Shown: positions 8,946 to 17,419 of the stretch, piece after piece
Layout: the number at the start of each line of letters is the position of its first letter
Position numbering within the stretch: the first letter of the stretch is position 1
NCBI RefSeq assembly: GCF_022968135.1
Contig: NZ_JALJRA010000007.1
Location: forward strand, 1-64,000
From: Pseudorhizobium tarimense
Lineage (GTDB): Bacteria; Pseudomonadota; Alphaproteobacteria; Rhizobiales; Rhizobiaceae
Reading direction: 5' to 3'
Length of the DNA: 64,000 bases
Program-made: the position numbers and the translations under genes
Notes under the pieces: generated by a model
Databases searched by the model: none
Told to the model about the DNA's origin: nothing
What the model saw: only the letters and a program-made list of their open reading frames with translations

Positions 8946-9878
8946 GTGTCTGAGGTGAGCAAAGCTAGACTGACGATAGCTTATGACGGTGACGCCGTCC
9001 GAGATGGGAGCATGGAGGTTCGTGACCTCGCACCCGCATTGCTTGCCGTTGGGCAGTTGTTCGATGCTGCGAACCGCACCCTGAACGGCCCGGACGCTCC
9101 GAAGATGACGGTCAACGTCGTCGCCACTGCCCCCGGATCGTTCGAGATCGGAATCGACATAATCCAGTCTTTGTATGAACAGGCCAAACTCCTTCTGAAC
9201 GGAGATGCGATTACAGCGGCTCTCAACCTGAAGGAACTGGTGCTCACTGGAGCAGCCGGGGGTGCATCACTTCTGTGGCTGATCAAGAACTACAAAGGCA
9301 AGAAACCCAACCGGGTGGAAAGGCTGAGTGAGGACACAATCCGGCTGACCTTTGACGGTCAGTCGACCGACGTACCATTGGAGTTGCTTCGTCTCTATCA
9401 GGACCTCGCGGTTCGCAAGGCGCTTGAAGGTGTGATCACCGATCCTCTGCGGAAGTCGGGGATAGACCAGTTCAGGGTCATCGAGGCGAAGAAAGTCGCC
9501 GAAGAAGTCGATAAGAGCGAGGCCTCCTACTTCGTATCGCCCGAGCCTGACGGCAAGGTCCTACTCGAGGACACCCGAAAGGCCGCATTCTCAATCGTCT
9601 CCCTTGCTTTTAAGGAAGACAACAAATGGCGTTTACACGATGGCAATTCGCAGATCAGTGCGATCATCGAGGATAAGGATTTCCTGTATAAAGTGGACCA
9701 TCAGCAGATATCCTTCACGAAGGGTGACGTCCTCGTCTGTCAGGTGCGAGTCACGCAGACTCAGACTGGCGGCGGACTGAAAACAGAGTATGCAGTGATC
9801 AAGGTAGATGAACACATCCGCTCCCCGCAGCAAATGGACTTGCTGATCGAGGACCTAAAGGGCGACCAGTCCACCTAG
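8946..9878 (+). CDS. Unknown protein with one predicted TM segment, defence-island style
   Basis: About 310 aa, not recognised. The N-terminal half (KARLTIAYDGDAVRDGSMEVRDLAPALLAVG, then SFEIGIDIIQSLYEQAKLLL) looks like a folded beta-alpha domain. A short glycine/alanine-rich hydrophobic stretch (LTGAAGGASLLWLIKNY, about residue 100-120) could be one membrane helix. The rest is mixed alpha/beta ending in an acidic tail. The start is chosen as GTG 8946 because GGGGGA lies 7 nt upstream; an in-frame ATG at 8907 has no SD at the right distance. Its stop TAG shares the palindrome CTAG with the stop of the convergent HEPN gene. The arrangement suggests a joint function, but that is inference. Confidence 0.6.
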   Translation: MSEVSKARLTIAYDGDAVRDGSMEVRDLAPALLAVGQLFDAANRTLNGPDAPKMTVNVVATAPGSFEIGIDIIQSLYEQAKLLLNGDAITAALNLKELVLTGAAGGASLLWLIKNYKGKKPNRVERLSEDTIRLTFDGQSTDVPLELLRLYQDLAVRKALEGVITDPLRKSGIDQFRVIEAKKVAEEVDKSEASYFVSPEPDGKVLLEDTRKAAFSIVSLAFKEDNKWRLHDGNSQISAIIEDKDFLYKVDHQQISFTKGDVLVCQVRVTQTQTGGGLKTEYAVIKVDEHIRSPQQMDLLIEDLKGDQST

Positions 9879-10831
9879 TCATACCATGCCTTCTGTAGTG
9901 AGTGCGCGCAGGACGCGCACATGCCTTCAAAGTCAGGATTGTAATCATCGATATCCATGTCTGCGCCGCAGACTTCGCACCTATCTTGGAGTTGGAAATC
10001 ACAGATCATGCATTTCCCTATGTCCGGAAGAAAGGTGTCACGGAAGCAGGATGGACAACGCGCGAGCGGAGGCCTTTCGCCGTTCTTAGCGGCAATGTAG
10101 GCGTCCGCCGCAGTGCTTTCTTTCAAGGCAGCCTCAAGAACGTCCTCCACGTCAGGCGTTGATCCGCATTCTCGGCATATTAGTTCCATGTGGAGATGTT
10201 CTGTTTGATCCGGCCACTGTTGGGCTATCAAATATGAGCCGCAGTCTTTGCTCATGCATCGGAGGTGTGTTTTGGGAAATGGGACTTCGTCAGATTCCCA
10301 TTCGATGTCCGCGAACGTATCGATACAGGTCTTCTGCATAGCGTCGAAGAAGTCCTTCGACTCCAACAACGCCTTCCAGCATTCAGGGGAGAAGTGGTCC
10401 TTTGGGTCCGCTTCCAAGTACTCGCCCATCAAAGTCTGAATGAGCGGCAGCGCCCGGCCGAGTTGTTCCTGAACGACAGCTGGGCGGACGGTCGAATAGA
10501 AATGTTCAATGTCGTTTCGGTAACCTTGAATTGTGTCAAGGGGAGCCCAGTCTGGATTGAAACCGAGATTCGTGAACCGCTCCTGAATTGTTTTCACGTC
10601 AATGGTTTTCCCGGTCTTGACCATCACCGTGCCGTCGGACTTGTTCTTCGTGTAGTAGATCAAGCTCCCATCTTTATTCGGAGAGTTCTCCCAAAGCACC
10701 GCCTTCGCGAGGAGGAGAAGTCCAGCATATACGTTGCGAACTGCAGACACGAGACGTCGCTCCGAGCCGTTCTGGAAATCTTCCATCCCGACCTCAATGG
10801 AATCGATAGCGTTAGAAAGCAGCTTGTCCAT
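9875..10831 (-). CDS. HEPN-like domain plus zinc-ribbon protein
   Basis: A 318-aa protein. The N-terminal about 120 residues are helical, with SAVRNVYAGLLLLAKAVLW and YRNDIEHFY, where Arg105-x4-His110 fits the HEPN RNase signature (R-x4-6-H). After a linker come several Cys pairs: LRCMSKDCG, LICRECG, ARCPSC, GKCMICD, RCEVCG and MCASC, which would make two or three zinc ribbons. HEPN proteins act as ribonucleases or as inactive partners in toxin-antitoxin, abortive infection and stress systems. Convergent with the gene at 8946-9878, sharing the stop palindrome CTAG. A role in defence or element maintenance is inferred from the motifs and the island setting. Confidence 0.6.
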   Translation of the reverse strand: MDKLLSNAIDSIEVGMEDFQNGSERRLVSAVRNVYAGLLLLAKAVLWENSPNKDGSLIYYTKNKSDGTVMVKTGKTIDVKTIQERFTNLGFNPDWAPLDTIQGYRNDIEHFYSTVRPAVVQEQLGRALPLIQTLMGEYLEADPKDHFSPECWKALLESKDFFDAMQKTCIDTFADIEWESDEVPFPKTHLRCMSKDCGSYLIAQQWPDQTEHLHMELICRECGSTPDVEDVLEAALKESTAADAYIAAKNGERPPLARCPSCFRDTFLPDIGKCMICDFQLQDRCEVCGADMDIDDYNPDFEGMCASCAHSLQKAWYD

Positions 10832-11152
10832 TACTTCGCCTTCGAGGTGAGAGTTGCGTTAGTGTAAGACGTGGACCTCGAGGGAGTGCCGTACAAGATC
10901 AACATGATGCATGGTTAGCAAATGCAGAGGTGCCCCGAGTTAGGAAGCAGATTTTGCTCGCCAGGGCGGGATGAAAGCGCGGAAGCCGGAGGTCTTGCCG
11001 TCCGATTGCTCTCTCTCAGTGCGATGTGCTTGTGCAACACTGGGGGTAAGAAGTCACCAAGCAGACGTATTGACGGCAAGCCAGACCTCCAATAACAACG
11101 ATCTAAGGTTGCATCAGGCAGGTTGTCGTCGTTTTAAGTGGTGGCATGGTTC
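10832..11152. other. Divergent intergenic region with an imperfect inverted repeat
   Basis: Holds the upstream regions of the HEPN gene (left) and the 11153 gene (right). GGAGGTCTTGCCGTC (10988-11002) is complementary to 11072-11090, except for a 4-nt bulge, with about 70 bp between the arms. This could fold as a transcript or mark a protein or oriT site. No open frame with a SD is seen. Confidence 0.45.
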
Positions 11153-11542
11153 ATGCAGAAATACTCTACTACGCTTTCCAATTGTCCGCCGAACGACGCC
11201 TCCTCAGCCCGAGGCCCCATTTATAGGGTAGTCAGGAACCATCCATTGAGCCCTGACGAATTCGATTCTGACGTGGAGCGCAAGGCGAAGCACGCAGACG
11301 ACCAAAATTGCCAGTGTTGGGGATGTTCAGTTTGGGTCGATCAGCAGGGGATCGACACTGCTTTGACACTCTTCCCGTTCTGGAGAAAACGGCACATTGT
11401 AGTTGCTACGGTCGGGCCTGGCGATGGTGTTATCAAGAACACGCCTTCAAATACTCAGCCGCGGCACCACACTTTTTGGAAGGCGCTTGGAGTGGATGTT
11501 GTTTCGCGTTGCGCCATCCATAGATACCCGGATCAGGCTTGA
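11153..11542 (+). CDS. Unknown 129-aa protein, first gene of a two-gene unit
   Basis: Not recognised. It has a compact, non-repetitive sequence with Cys in QNCQCWGC (three cysteines in six residues), then a hydrophobic core FPFWRKRHIVVATVGPGDGVIKN and TFWKALGVDVVSRCAIH. The Cys cluster could bind metal. The start is taken as ATG 11153; GTG codons at 11138 and 11141 are also possible and no good SD decides it. The stop at 11540-11542 lies 2 nt before the ATG of the next gene, so the two are translationally linked. Base composition is visibly more A+T-rich than the chromosomal genes. Confidence 0.55.
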   Translation: MQKYSTTLSNCPPNDASSARGPIYRVVRNHPLSPDEFDSDVERKAKHADDQNCQCWGCSVWVDQQGIDTALTLFPFWRKRHIVVATVGPGDGVIKNTPSNTQPRHHTFWKALGVDVVSRCAIHRYPDQA

Positions 11543-11544
11543 CC

Positions 11545-12714
11545 ATGTGGACGCCAGATAAACAGCCTCTAGATATCTCGGTTGCAGGTCCAATAGTTAT
11601 AGACCAAGTACTATATGAATTCGACGGGCCGATGATCTTTACGGCTGCATTCGGCATGTTCCGAGTTCTTTTCTCTCGGATTGACGAAAGTGAGGAAACA
11701 GAACTCTACGCTGTCGGTACAGTCTCTGATGAAGTGATCTCGGCAATCCGTAAGGGGGAGATGTCTGTTCGTGGTGGCGTTATGTCGGAGCCCTGCTTCA
11801 TCATTGAGTTAGATGGTCTTCGTCTCGAGCGATGCTGGGATGTCCATCCCGACGATATGCCTGCAGACCTGCTTCCCGACCATGGTAGGAGTATCATCCC
11901 GGGAGCCGCCTCTGTCCCTGACACAATTGAGCAGGTTAATTCATATTTTTCCGTGCGTTTCTCAGGGGACCGGCTTTCTCGTAAGAGCATGCTTTTTAGT
12001 ACATTCAGAAACTTAGTAGATAGGGTGTACGATGCGTCGAGGCGTCTAATAGCTCCGGCGGCTCTTCAAAATACCAAGAGTGCGACTTTTGATTTCCGGT
12101 TGTTAGAACCAGCATTTGGGTCATTGATCCTCAACATTGAATCCCCGTCTCTTAAACTCGGGAACGTGCGCAAGCACCTCAAGCGCCCCGATCTAGAGCG
12201 GGACGCGATGGAGGGTTTCTTTGATAGGTCCCGTGAGGACTTCTTCATCGAGATTGGCCAGCTGTTGAAGGAAACGGAGGTAGACGGTCAAATGAGAGAA
12301 GTAGCAGAGCGCCATATGCACCTGCTGACAAACCTTCAGGACCTCATCCCCAATGAAGACTCGGAGTTCAGCAAGGTGGAATTCAACGCCTCTTTGCCGA
12401 ATGGTCATCGTTCGATTGTTGTCGATGAGGACGCGGGGGAGCGCCTGAAAAAGGCATACATCTCGATGATTGGCAAACGGCGTACAGCGACCGGTAAGAT
12501 AACCATCATAAACAGCAAAAGGCGGACATTCGTTGTCGAGACAGCGGGAGGTCGAGAGATCACATGCGGCGTGGATTCTGGGCCTTTTGACGAGTTGCTG
12601 CTAGATGATAGATTTCGCGGGGGTGCTAAAATAGAGGTTACAGGCGCTTTCTACCGGCGGGCGAAACGCGACTATATAGCGGTTGAGGGTTCCCCAGCTC
12701 TCCTAGATCAGTAA
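11545..12714 (+). CDS. Unknown 389-aa protein, second gene of a two-gene unit
   Basis: Not recognised. N-terminal alpha/beta region (VLYEFDGPMIFTAAFGMFRVLFSRID...), a central helical region, then an Arg/Glu-rich helical stretch (about residues 215-275). The C-terminal small beta domain is KITIINSKRRTFVVETAGG...GGAKIEVTGAFYRRAKRDYIAVEG, which resembles an OB/SH3-type barrel. No catalytic motif is evident. It starts 2 nt after the stop of the 129-aa gene, so the two probably form one unit. The A+T-rich composition and position among defence-like cargo suggest an acquired cassette; function is open. Confidence 0.6.
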   Translation: MWTPDKQPLDISVAGPIVIDQVLYEFDGPMIFTAAFGMFRVLFSRIDESEETELYAVGTVSDEVISAIRKGEMSVRGGVMSEPCFIIELDGLRLERCWDVHPDDMPADLLPDHGRSIIPGAASVPDTIEQVNSYFSVRFSGDRLSRKSMLFSTFRNLVDRVYDASRRLIAPAALQNTKSATFDFRLLEPAFGSLILNIESPSLKLGNVRKHLKRPDLERDAMEGFFDRSREDFFIEIGQLLKETEVDGQMREVAERHMHLLTNLQDLIPNEDSEFSKVEFNASLPNGHRSIVVDEDAGERLKKAYISMIGKRRTATGKITIINSKRRTFVVETAGGREITCGVDSGPFDELLLDDRFRGGAKIEVTGAFYRRAKRDYIAVEGSPALLDQ

Positions 12715-12845
12715 GGTAGCTTTATTTCGAGTGCTTTTTCGAACGCCGATGCTTAGAACGCAGTGATAAGCTGTATTCGGTCTATACAATTTACTTTCAC
12801 TTTGTTTTCTGACCGCCGGCAGGCACACTTTGGCTATTCGCCCGA

Positions 12846-14009
12846 GTGCTTTCCTTGGCATATCAGTTTGCGCGTATCGAGCTCTACAGCCGTTCCGGTA
12901 AGGCGGGACGGACTACCGATTACATCTTCGATGAGGTCTCACGGGTGCCCTCGGCTTCGGTGCATGTCCCATCGCCGCGGGCACCGGAGGTCGTCTTTGG
13001 TCTCGGTGCGGAAGAGGTGCGGGCGCTCCACGACGAACGGGCGGCAGCCGCAAAGACGCCGCGTACAGACAGAAATGGCAAGACTTCGCTGAAGGCGATC
13101 CGCAAGGACCAGAATACCTTAGCCGGCCTGATCTTCTCTCACCCCGTCACGATGGACGAATACCACGCCAGCGCGGATGTCCGCCGTGACGTCGCCGACT
13201 GGGAGCAGCGGTCGATTGCCTGGCTTCGAGAGAAGTATGGCGACCGTTTGGAGTCTGTCCTTCGTCACACTGACGAAAGCCACCCCCACCTCCACGCCTA
13301 TCTCCTGCCCGATGACCCCGAAATGCGGGCAGGTCTCCTCCATCCTGGCTATCCGGCGAAGAACGCTGTCCTCGCCGCCGGCCCGCTCCCCGGAGAAGAT
13401 AAGAAAGCCATGGGGAAGCGGGCTGACCGCGCATATGTCGCGGGCATGCGGGACTGGCTGGACGACTACCACGACAAGGTTGCAATCCCTGCAGGGCTGA
13501 CCCGCCTCGGAGCGGGGAAGCGACGTCTGACGAGGGCGCAATGGCACGCTGAGAAGGCCCAGGCGGCCTCGCTGAAAAGGGCTGTGCAACGGGCCGCCGT
13601 GGTGGAGGCGAGGGGGCGCGCTTACATCGACCGAACAAGACAGACGGCGGCGGCGATCAAAGCGGATGCGGAGACGGCGAAGGTCTCCGCCGAACGCCTC
13701 AAGGGTGTCGGAGGAGCCGTTCGTTCTCTCGTCGATGGAGTCCGTCAGTCGTCATTGCGTGACAGCATTCGGCAGGAATTCGCGGCCGATATTGCCACGG
13801 TAGCGGCCGCTGCGGAACAGGCGAGGGCGAAGGCTAAAGAAGCTGACATCTCCCGCCGGGAGGCCGAAAGGCAAGCAGCTTCCGCCCGACACTTCGCGCG
13901 CCAGCAGGCGCAGACACTCGCGGCGGCGCACCACCGCATACGCCGGCTCTCTGAGGCACTCGCGGCCGCGACCGAAGAACAACCGACGCCGGGAGTGCCA
14001 GCACCATGA
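12846..14009 (+). CDS. MobV/Pre-like relaxase
   Basis: A 387-aa relaxase-like protein. The core motif is HTDESHPHLHAYLLP, the three-His metal motif of Mob/Pre (MOB-V) relaxases (HxDExxPHxH). It is preceded by a typical helix (WLREKYGDRLESVLR) and followed by lysine-rich DNA-binding segments. The last 150 residues are an Ala/Arg/Glu-rich coiled coil (IKADAETAKVSAERLK..., AADIATVAAAAEQARAKAKEA). It would nick the element at oriT and pilot the strand. The start is GTG 12846 with LSLAYQFARIELYSR. It is the first gene of the transfer operon; its stop overlaps the next start (ATGA). Confidence 0.75.
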   Translation: MLSLAYQFARIELYSRSGKAGRTTDYIFDEVSRVPSASVHVPSPRAPEVVFGLGAEEVRALHDERAAAAKTPRTDRNGKTSLKAIRKDQNTLAGLIFSHPVTMDEYHASADVRRDVADWEQRSIAWLREKYGDRLESVLRHTDESHPHLHAYLLPDDPEMRAGLLHPGYPAKNAVLAAGPLPGEDKKAMGKRADRAYVAGMRDWLDDYHDKVAIPAGLTRLGAGKRRLTRAQWHAEKAQAASLKRAVQRAAVVEARGRAYIDRTRQTAAAIKADAETAKVSAERLKGVGGAVRSLVDGVRQSSLRDSIRQEFAADIATVAAAAEQARAKAKEADISRREAERQAASARHFARQQAQTLAAAHHRIRRLSEALAAATEEQPTPGVPAP

Positions 14010-14668
14010 CGAACACAGCCGAAGCAGTTTTCTGGCAGAACGCCCACGACGTACTCCGCAGGATGGGGATGCGGCACCTTCACCCGGCTCACGGTGCGGC
14101 GGTAGACATCGTTCGCTGGTGCATGGTTGTTCGTGGGCGTCCAACCCACCATCGGGAAAGGTTTCTGGAGCGCGAAAGCCCGGCGCTCCTGGCGTACCTT
14201 GAACGACTTGCGTCCAACGCAGACGCCGTCGGGTGGCGGACACTGGAACAGCGTGTCCAGCTTCACGCGCAAATCCTCAATGAGACAGGGATGCAGCCAT
14301 GCGAGAGTCCTCGTCTCGCCGCCATCTGGCATTCTCTTCCGACGTTGGCGGCACTTGGACAGAAAATCCTCGATCGAGTGGCCGAGAACAAGGAGCTTCT
14401 GAAGCAGCTAGGTTTGCCCACGCCCGACGATGTCGCTGGTTCGGGTGACGATACGGGGAAAGCTGGCAAGGCAGGATCGGCGGCGTCTGCCCGACCCGGT
14501 CCGCCGCTCTTGTTGTTGCCACGGATCAGCGTGGTGCCAACCCAGACTGAGGATAGGGCACTGGACCTGGATGAGTCCCCTTCCGATGAGCCTGAGACGG
14601 GAGATGAACCTGATCCTGACGGTCCTGACGGCACAGAAGGCCCTAAAGGCCCAGGAGGCCCGAAATGA
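14006..14668 (+). CDS. Relaxase-linked protein with acidic, collagen-like tail
   Basis: A 220-aa protein, not recognised. The N-terminal 130 residues form a helical domain (MTNTAEAVFWQNAHDVLRRMG..., then WRTLEQRVQLHAQILNETGM and LGQKILDRVAENKELLKQL). The C-terminal 90 residues are disordered, with Gly/Ala, then Asp/Glu/Pro runs and short GxP repeats (DGPDGTEGPKGPGGPK). ATGA overlaps at both ends couple it to the relaxase and to the DotA/TraY gene. A role as relaxosome accessory or as secretion signal partner is inferred from position only. Confidence 0.65.
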   Translation: MTNTAEAVFWQNAHDVLRRMGMRHLHPAHGAAVDIVRWCMVVRGRPTHHRERFLERESPALLAYLERLASNADAVGWRTLEQRVQLHAQILNETGMQPCESPRLAAIWHSLPTLAALGQKILDRVAENKELLKQLGLPTPDDVAGSGDDTGKAGKAGSAASARPGPPLLLLPRISVVPTQTEDRALDLDESPSDEPETGDEPDPDGPDGTEGPKGPGGPK

Positions 14669-16620
14669 TCGACCTTCTCGCCGAACCCTCGTCCTCGAAC
14701 TTGGCCTGGAAAATCGTCACCACGGTGTTGCCCACAGATGCGAGTTCACCATGGGGTCAAACGCTGAGGGTTTTCACGTCTTCGCTCTTTGCCCTTTGCA
14801 CCGTCATCCTCGCCTATGGCATCGTTTCAGGCGTCGTACAGAGCGCCTACACCGGCAAGACCCTCGGCGATCGCTGGCACCAGATATGGACGCCGCTGCG
14901 GATCATCATCGGATTGGGCCTCCTGCTTCCGACGCCAGCGACGGGGTTTTCGCCCGCACATTACCTGCTCCGCGATGTCGTCGCACGGGGTGGGATCAAC
15001 ATGGCCGACGCGGCATGGGGGGTGTTCGTCAAAACGGTTGCGGCCGGAGAAACCACGATACTGCCGGCGTCGTCGTCAGGCTCAACCGTCGCTCTTTCTA
15101 TACTCCGTCACGAGATATGTGCCGCCGTCTATAACCGTGCCGGTTCGACATGGGGGTGGGAGGTGCCTGTGCCCCGTGGTGAGGGTTCGATCTCCTCCGG
15201 TGGGTTCTCAGGCCACTCCAACAGGGTTGTCTGGAGCTACGGACCAACGTGCGGACACTACTCCTATTCTCTACCGGATGGGCAGAGGGAATTCGGAAGT
15301 TCACGCCGGGAGGCGGTCGCCGACATCGTCTCAGCATTCCGAGACGAGGCGCAACGCTATGCGAAGCTGGCTGCAGAAACAGCTGGTCTTTCCTCTGCCG
15401 ATGCCGTGAGCCGTGCAGTTTCGGGGAAGGTGCTTTCCGCTACGATCCTACAAGCCATACGTGAGAAGGGAGCAGCGTTTGACGGCAAGATCACAAGTGC
15501 CGCAGAGACGGCTGCGTCGCATGTAGAGAAGGCGTCGCGGGCGGCGCTCATCGAAAATGCAAGACTCGAAGGATTCCTCTCCGCCGGCACATACTTTCGC
15601 TCCTTGAGCCAGATCAGCGAGCTGACAACGACACTGGCGAATGAAAATCTGGAGGATTCTCCACCCCGGGCCGATGGTGATTTCGGACAGGCGCTGGAGC
15701 GTGCTTTCGCAATACTCGATCTGCAGGTTTCGGGGGAGGCTGATCGGGCCCGGCTTTCGGCTAATGATTTTGCGACCACCGGGGACCAGAGTGCCGACTT
15801 CCTGACCAGGATGCTGGCTCCCATCGCCCGTGGGCTGGCGGAATGGAGTGCAGTGCGCTCGGAGAGGTCCGGTGACGCAATGTCGAATCTGATCTCCTCT
15901 GGACATGCGATGATCTCACTGGGTTGGACAGCGATAGGAGCAGGAGCAGCGTTGGCGGCCGTATCCACCAACTGGTTCGCCGACACTGTGGGAGCCAGTG
16001 GAGCGGCTGAATGGCTCTTGGACTGGTCACGATGGGTGGTCGGGGGACTGATGGTCATCGGCACGGTACGAGCGTATCTGATACCCGCCTTGCCTTTTAT
16101 CTTCATCATCATGTCGGGTGCTGCGCTCGTCGCCGCCTTACTCGAAGCTATGATCGCGCTGCCTCTGTGGGCGATGAGGTGGATGCGGTTGGACGGTGCC
16201 GAAGAACTTGCCGGCGAAAGCGTCAGGATGGGGCTGTTGCTGATTGTCAACATCGGTCTCCGTCCGGTGCTGGCGATCCTGGCGTTTTGCGGCTCCTACC
16301 CGGTCTTCGACGCGGTGCTGCGTGCACTGGACGCGATGTGGGCCACGGCATTCTTGGCCCAAACCGGCGGTGCGGTTGTCGGACTGGTCGGGTTCCTGAC
16401 TATGTCAATGATGCAACTGTACCTGACTTGGTACCTCGCTCTGAAGCTCTACGGTCAGAGCTGGGCGCTCCCTGATCGCGTTCTTTCATGGCTTGGGCTT
16501 CCGGGGACAGCGGGTGAGTCCGGTCTGGCGGCAGGGGCCGTCGGCGGAATGCTTTCGCTTGCGGGACGCGGCGGATTGCCGAAAATGAATATAGCGGGGC
16601 TAGCCAAGGGAGGAAAGTGA
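14665..16620 (+). CDS. DotA/TraY-family integral membrane protein
   Basis: A 651-aa protein of the DotA/TraY family, an inner-membrane component specific to type IVB (IncI-like / Dot-Icm) secretion systems. A TM segment lies at about residues 36-60 (TLRVFTSSLFALCTVILAYG). The hallmark RWHQIWTPLRIIIGLGLLLP follows at residues 70-89. A large non-membrane region spans about 95-410. The C-terminal TM cluster includes MISLGWTAIGAGAALAAV, GGLMVIGTVRAYLIPALPF and GGAVVGLVGFLTMSMMQLYL. No other T4SS gene lies in the element. In IncI plasmids TraY is also the target of entry exclusion. It is coupled to its neighbours by ATGA upstream and a 2-nt gap downstream. Confidence 0.75.
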   Translation: MIDLLAEPSSSNLAWKIVTTVLPTDASSPWGQTLRVFTSSLFALCTVILAYGIVSGVVQSAYTGKTLGDRWHQIWTPLRIIIGLGLLLPTPATGFSPAHYLLRDVVARGGINMADAAWGVFVKTVAAGETTILPASSSGSTVALSILRHEICAAVYNRAGSTWGWEVPVPRGEGSISSGGFSGHSNRVVWSYGPTCGHYSYSLPDGQREFGSSRREAVADIVSAFRDEAQRYAKLAAETAGLSSADAVSRAVSGKVLSATILQAIREKGAAFDGKITSAAETAASHVEKASRAALIENARLEGFLSAGTYFRSLSQISELTTTLANENLEDSPPRADGDFGQALERAFAILDLQVSGEADRARLSANDFATTGDQSADFLTRMLAPIARGLAEWSAVRSERSGDAMSNLISSGHAMISLGWTAIGAGAALAAVSTNWFADTVGASGAAEWLLDWSRWVVGGLMVIGTVRAYLIPALPFIFIIMSGAALVAALLEAMIALPLWAMRWMRLDGAEELAGESVRMGLLLIVNIGLRPVLAILAFCGSYPVFDAVLRALDAMWATAFLAQTGGAVVGLVGFLTMSMMQLYLTWYLALKLYGQSWALPDRVLSWLGLPGTAGESGLAAGAVGGMLSLAGRGGLPKMNIAGLAKGGK

Positions 16621-16622
16621 CG

Positions 16623-16790
16623 ATGAAGAAGACCCTATTGTTCACCGCGTGCGGTTTCACAGCTGGTGGCATGTGTGGCCTGTCTGGGATGCCACATCTG
16701 GGTGCGACCATCTGGACATTGACTGTTTTCGGAGCCGTGCAGGCATCAGCGATTCTGATCATGAGTGCCAATTGGAGGTGGCGACCGTGA
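16623..16790 (+). CDS. Tiny membrane protein in the transfer operon
   Basis: A 55-aa gene. The sequence starts MKKTLLFTACGFTAGGM, continues with a glycine-rich middle and a second hydrophobic run (TIWTLTVFGAVQASAILIM), and ends WRWRP. That gives two short TM helices. It begins 2 nt after the DotA/TraY stop and its last bases form GTGA with the next start, so it fits precisely into the operon. Small membrane proteins next to TraY in IncI plasmids include exclusion proteins, but no sequence likeness can be claimed. Confidence 0.6.
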   Translation: MKKTLLFTACGFTAGGMCGLSGMPHLGATIWTLTVFGAVQASAILIMSANWRWRP

Positions 16791-17335
16791 CGCCATCGGA
16801 TTCTCGGCCTCGGGTCAAGATGCTGGCTACCGGGGCGCTCTTGGGTCTTCTGGCCGCAGCCGCTCCGGCAGTAGCGAAACCCTCGTGGGAGGAGTTCATT
16901 TCAGGTCGAGAGGCGGCGCAGCGTCAGGCCGCGGCAGCCCAGAGCGCGAAGTGTGCGTCGAATCCCTGGATGATTGAACTACGGTTCCGCACCGGGGAGG
17001 TGCGGCCGCAAGTGTTAGTTAGCTACGTGTTCGGCAGAGTCGAAGACAAGGAAGGCTCAACCTGGGCACAGAACATTCCGGTTTATAATCGGGAAGACTA
17101 CGAGGCGTGGGACGGGCGTTATCCTCACCACTACAAGACGATGAAACAGAGGGTTTACCCGAATGCCAGCCACCGCCTTATTGATTTCCCTGAGTGGATC
17201 ACTGGAAGGCATACCGACAGGGGCTACGACCTTGTTGGCGTACCGCGCAAGGGCATCTTCGGATTCACGGTGGCGTTGGACTACGGCACCTATGTTTACC
17301 GCTGTCGAAGGCTGCTCAAGCTCTCGCCGGAGTAA
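16787..17335 (+). CDS. Periplasmic/secreted protein of the transfer operon
   Basis: A 182-aa protein. GTG start at 16787 overlapping the previous stop (GTGA); an ATG at 16820 is the alternative. Signal peptide: MLATGALLGLLAAAAPAVAKP. A helical stretch SGREAAQRQAAAAQSAKC is followed by a beta-rich domain with Tyr/Trp-rich motifs (YEAWDGRYPHHYKTM) and a Cys near the C-terminus that may pair with Cys in SAKCASN. No family recognised. Its place as the last gene of the relaxase - TraY operon suggests a role in mating or exclusion. Confidence 0.65.
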   Translation: MTPSDSRPRVKMLATGALLGLLAAAAPAVAKPSWEEFISGREAAQRQAAAAQSAKCASNPWMIELRFRTGEVRPQVLVSYVFGRVEDKEGSTWAQNIPVYNREDYEAWDGRYPHHYKTMKQRVYPNASHRLIDFPEWITGRHTDRGYDLVGVPRKGIFGFTVALDYGTYVYRCRRLLKLSPE

Positions 17336-17419
17336 CGAGACGTCTACTCCGGCGGCTTCCTCAGCAGCAGGCCCTACTCGAACTTATGATTGGCTCTCTG
17401 CATCGGACCCAGCCTGCGA

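Noticed and set aside
12763..13092. 109-codon plus frame at the start of the relaxase gene
   Set aside because: Overlaps the relaxase in another frame, Arg/Ser-rich, with no SD; the relaxase frame carries the three-His motif.
12846..17335. Full type IV secretion system in the island
   Set aside because: Only a relaxase and a DotA/TraY-like protein are recognisable; no ATPase, coupling protein, core-complex or pilin gene was found.
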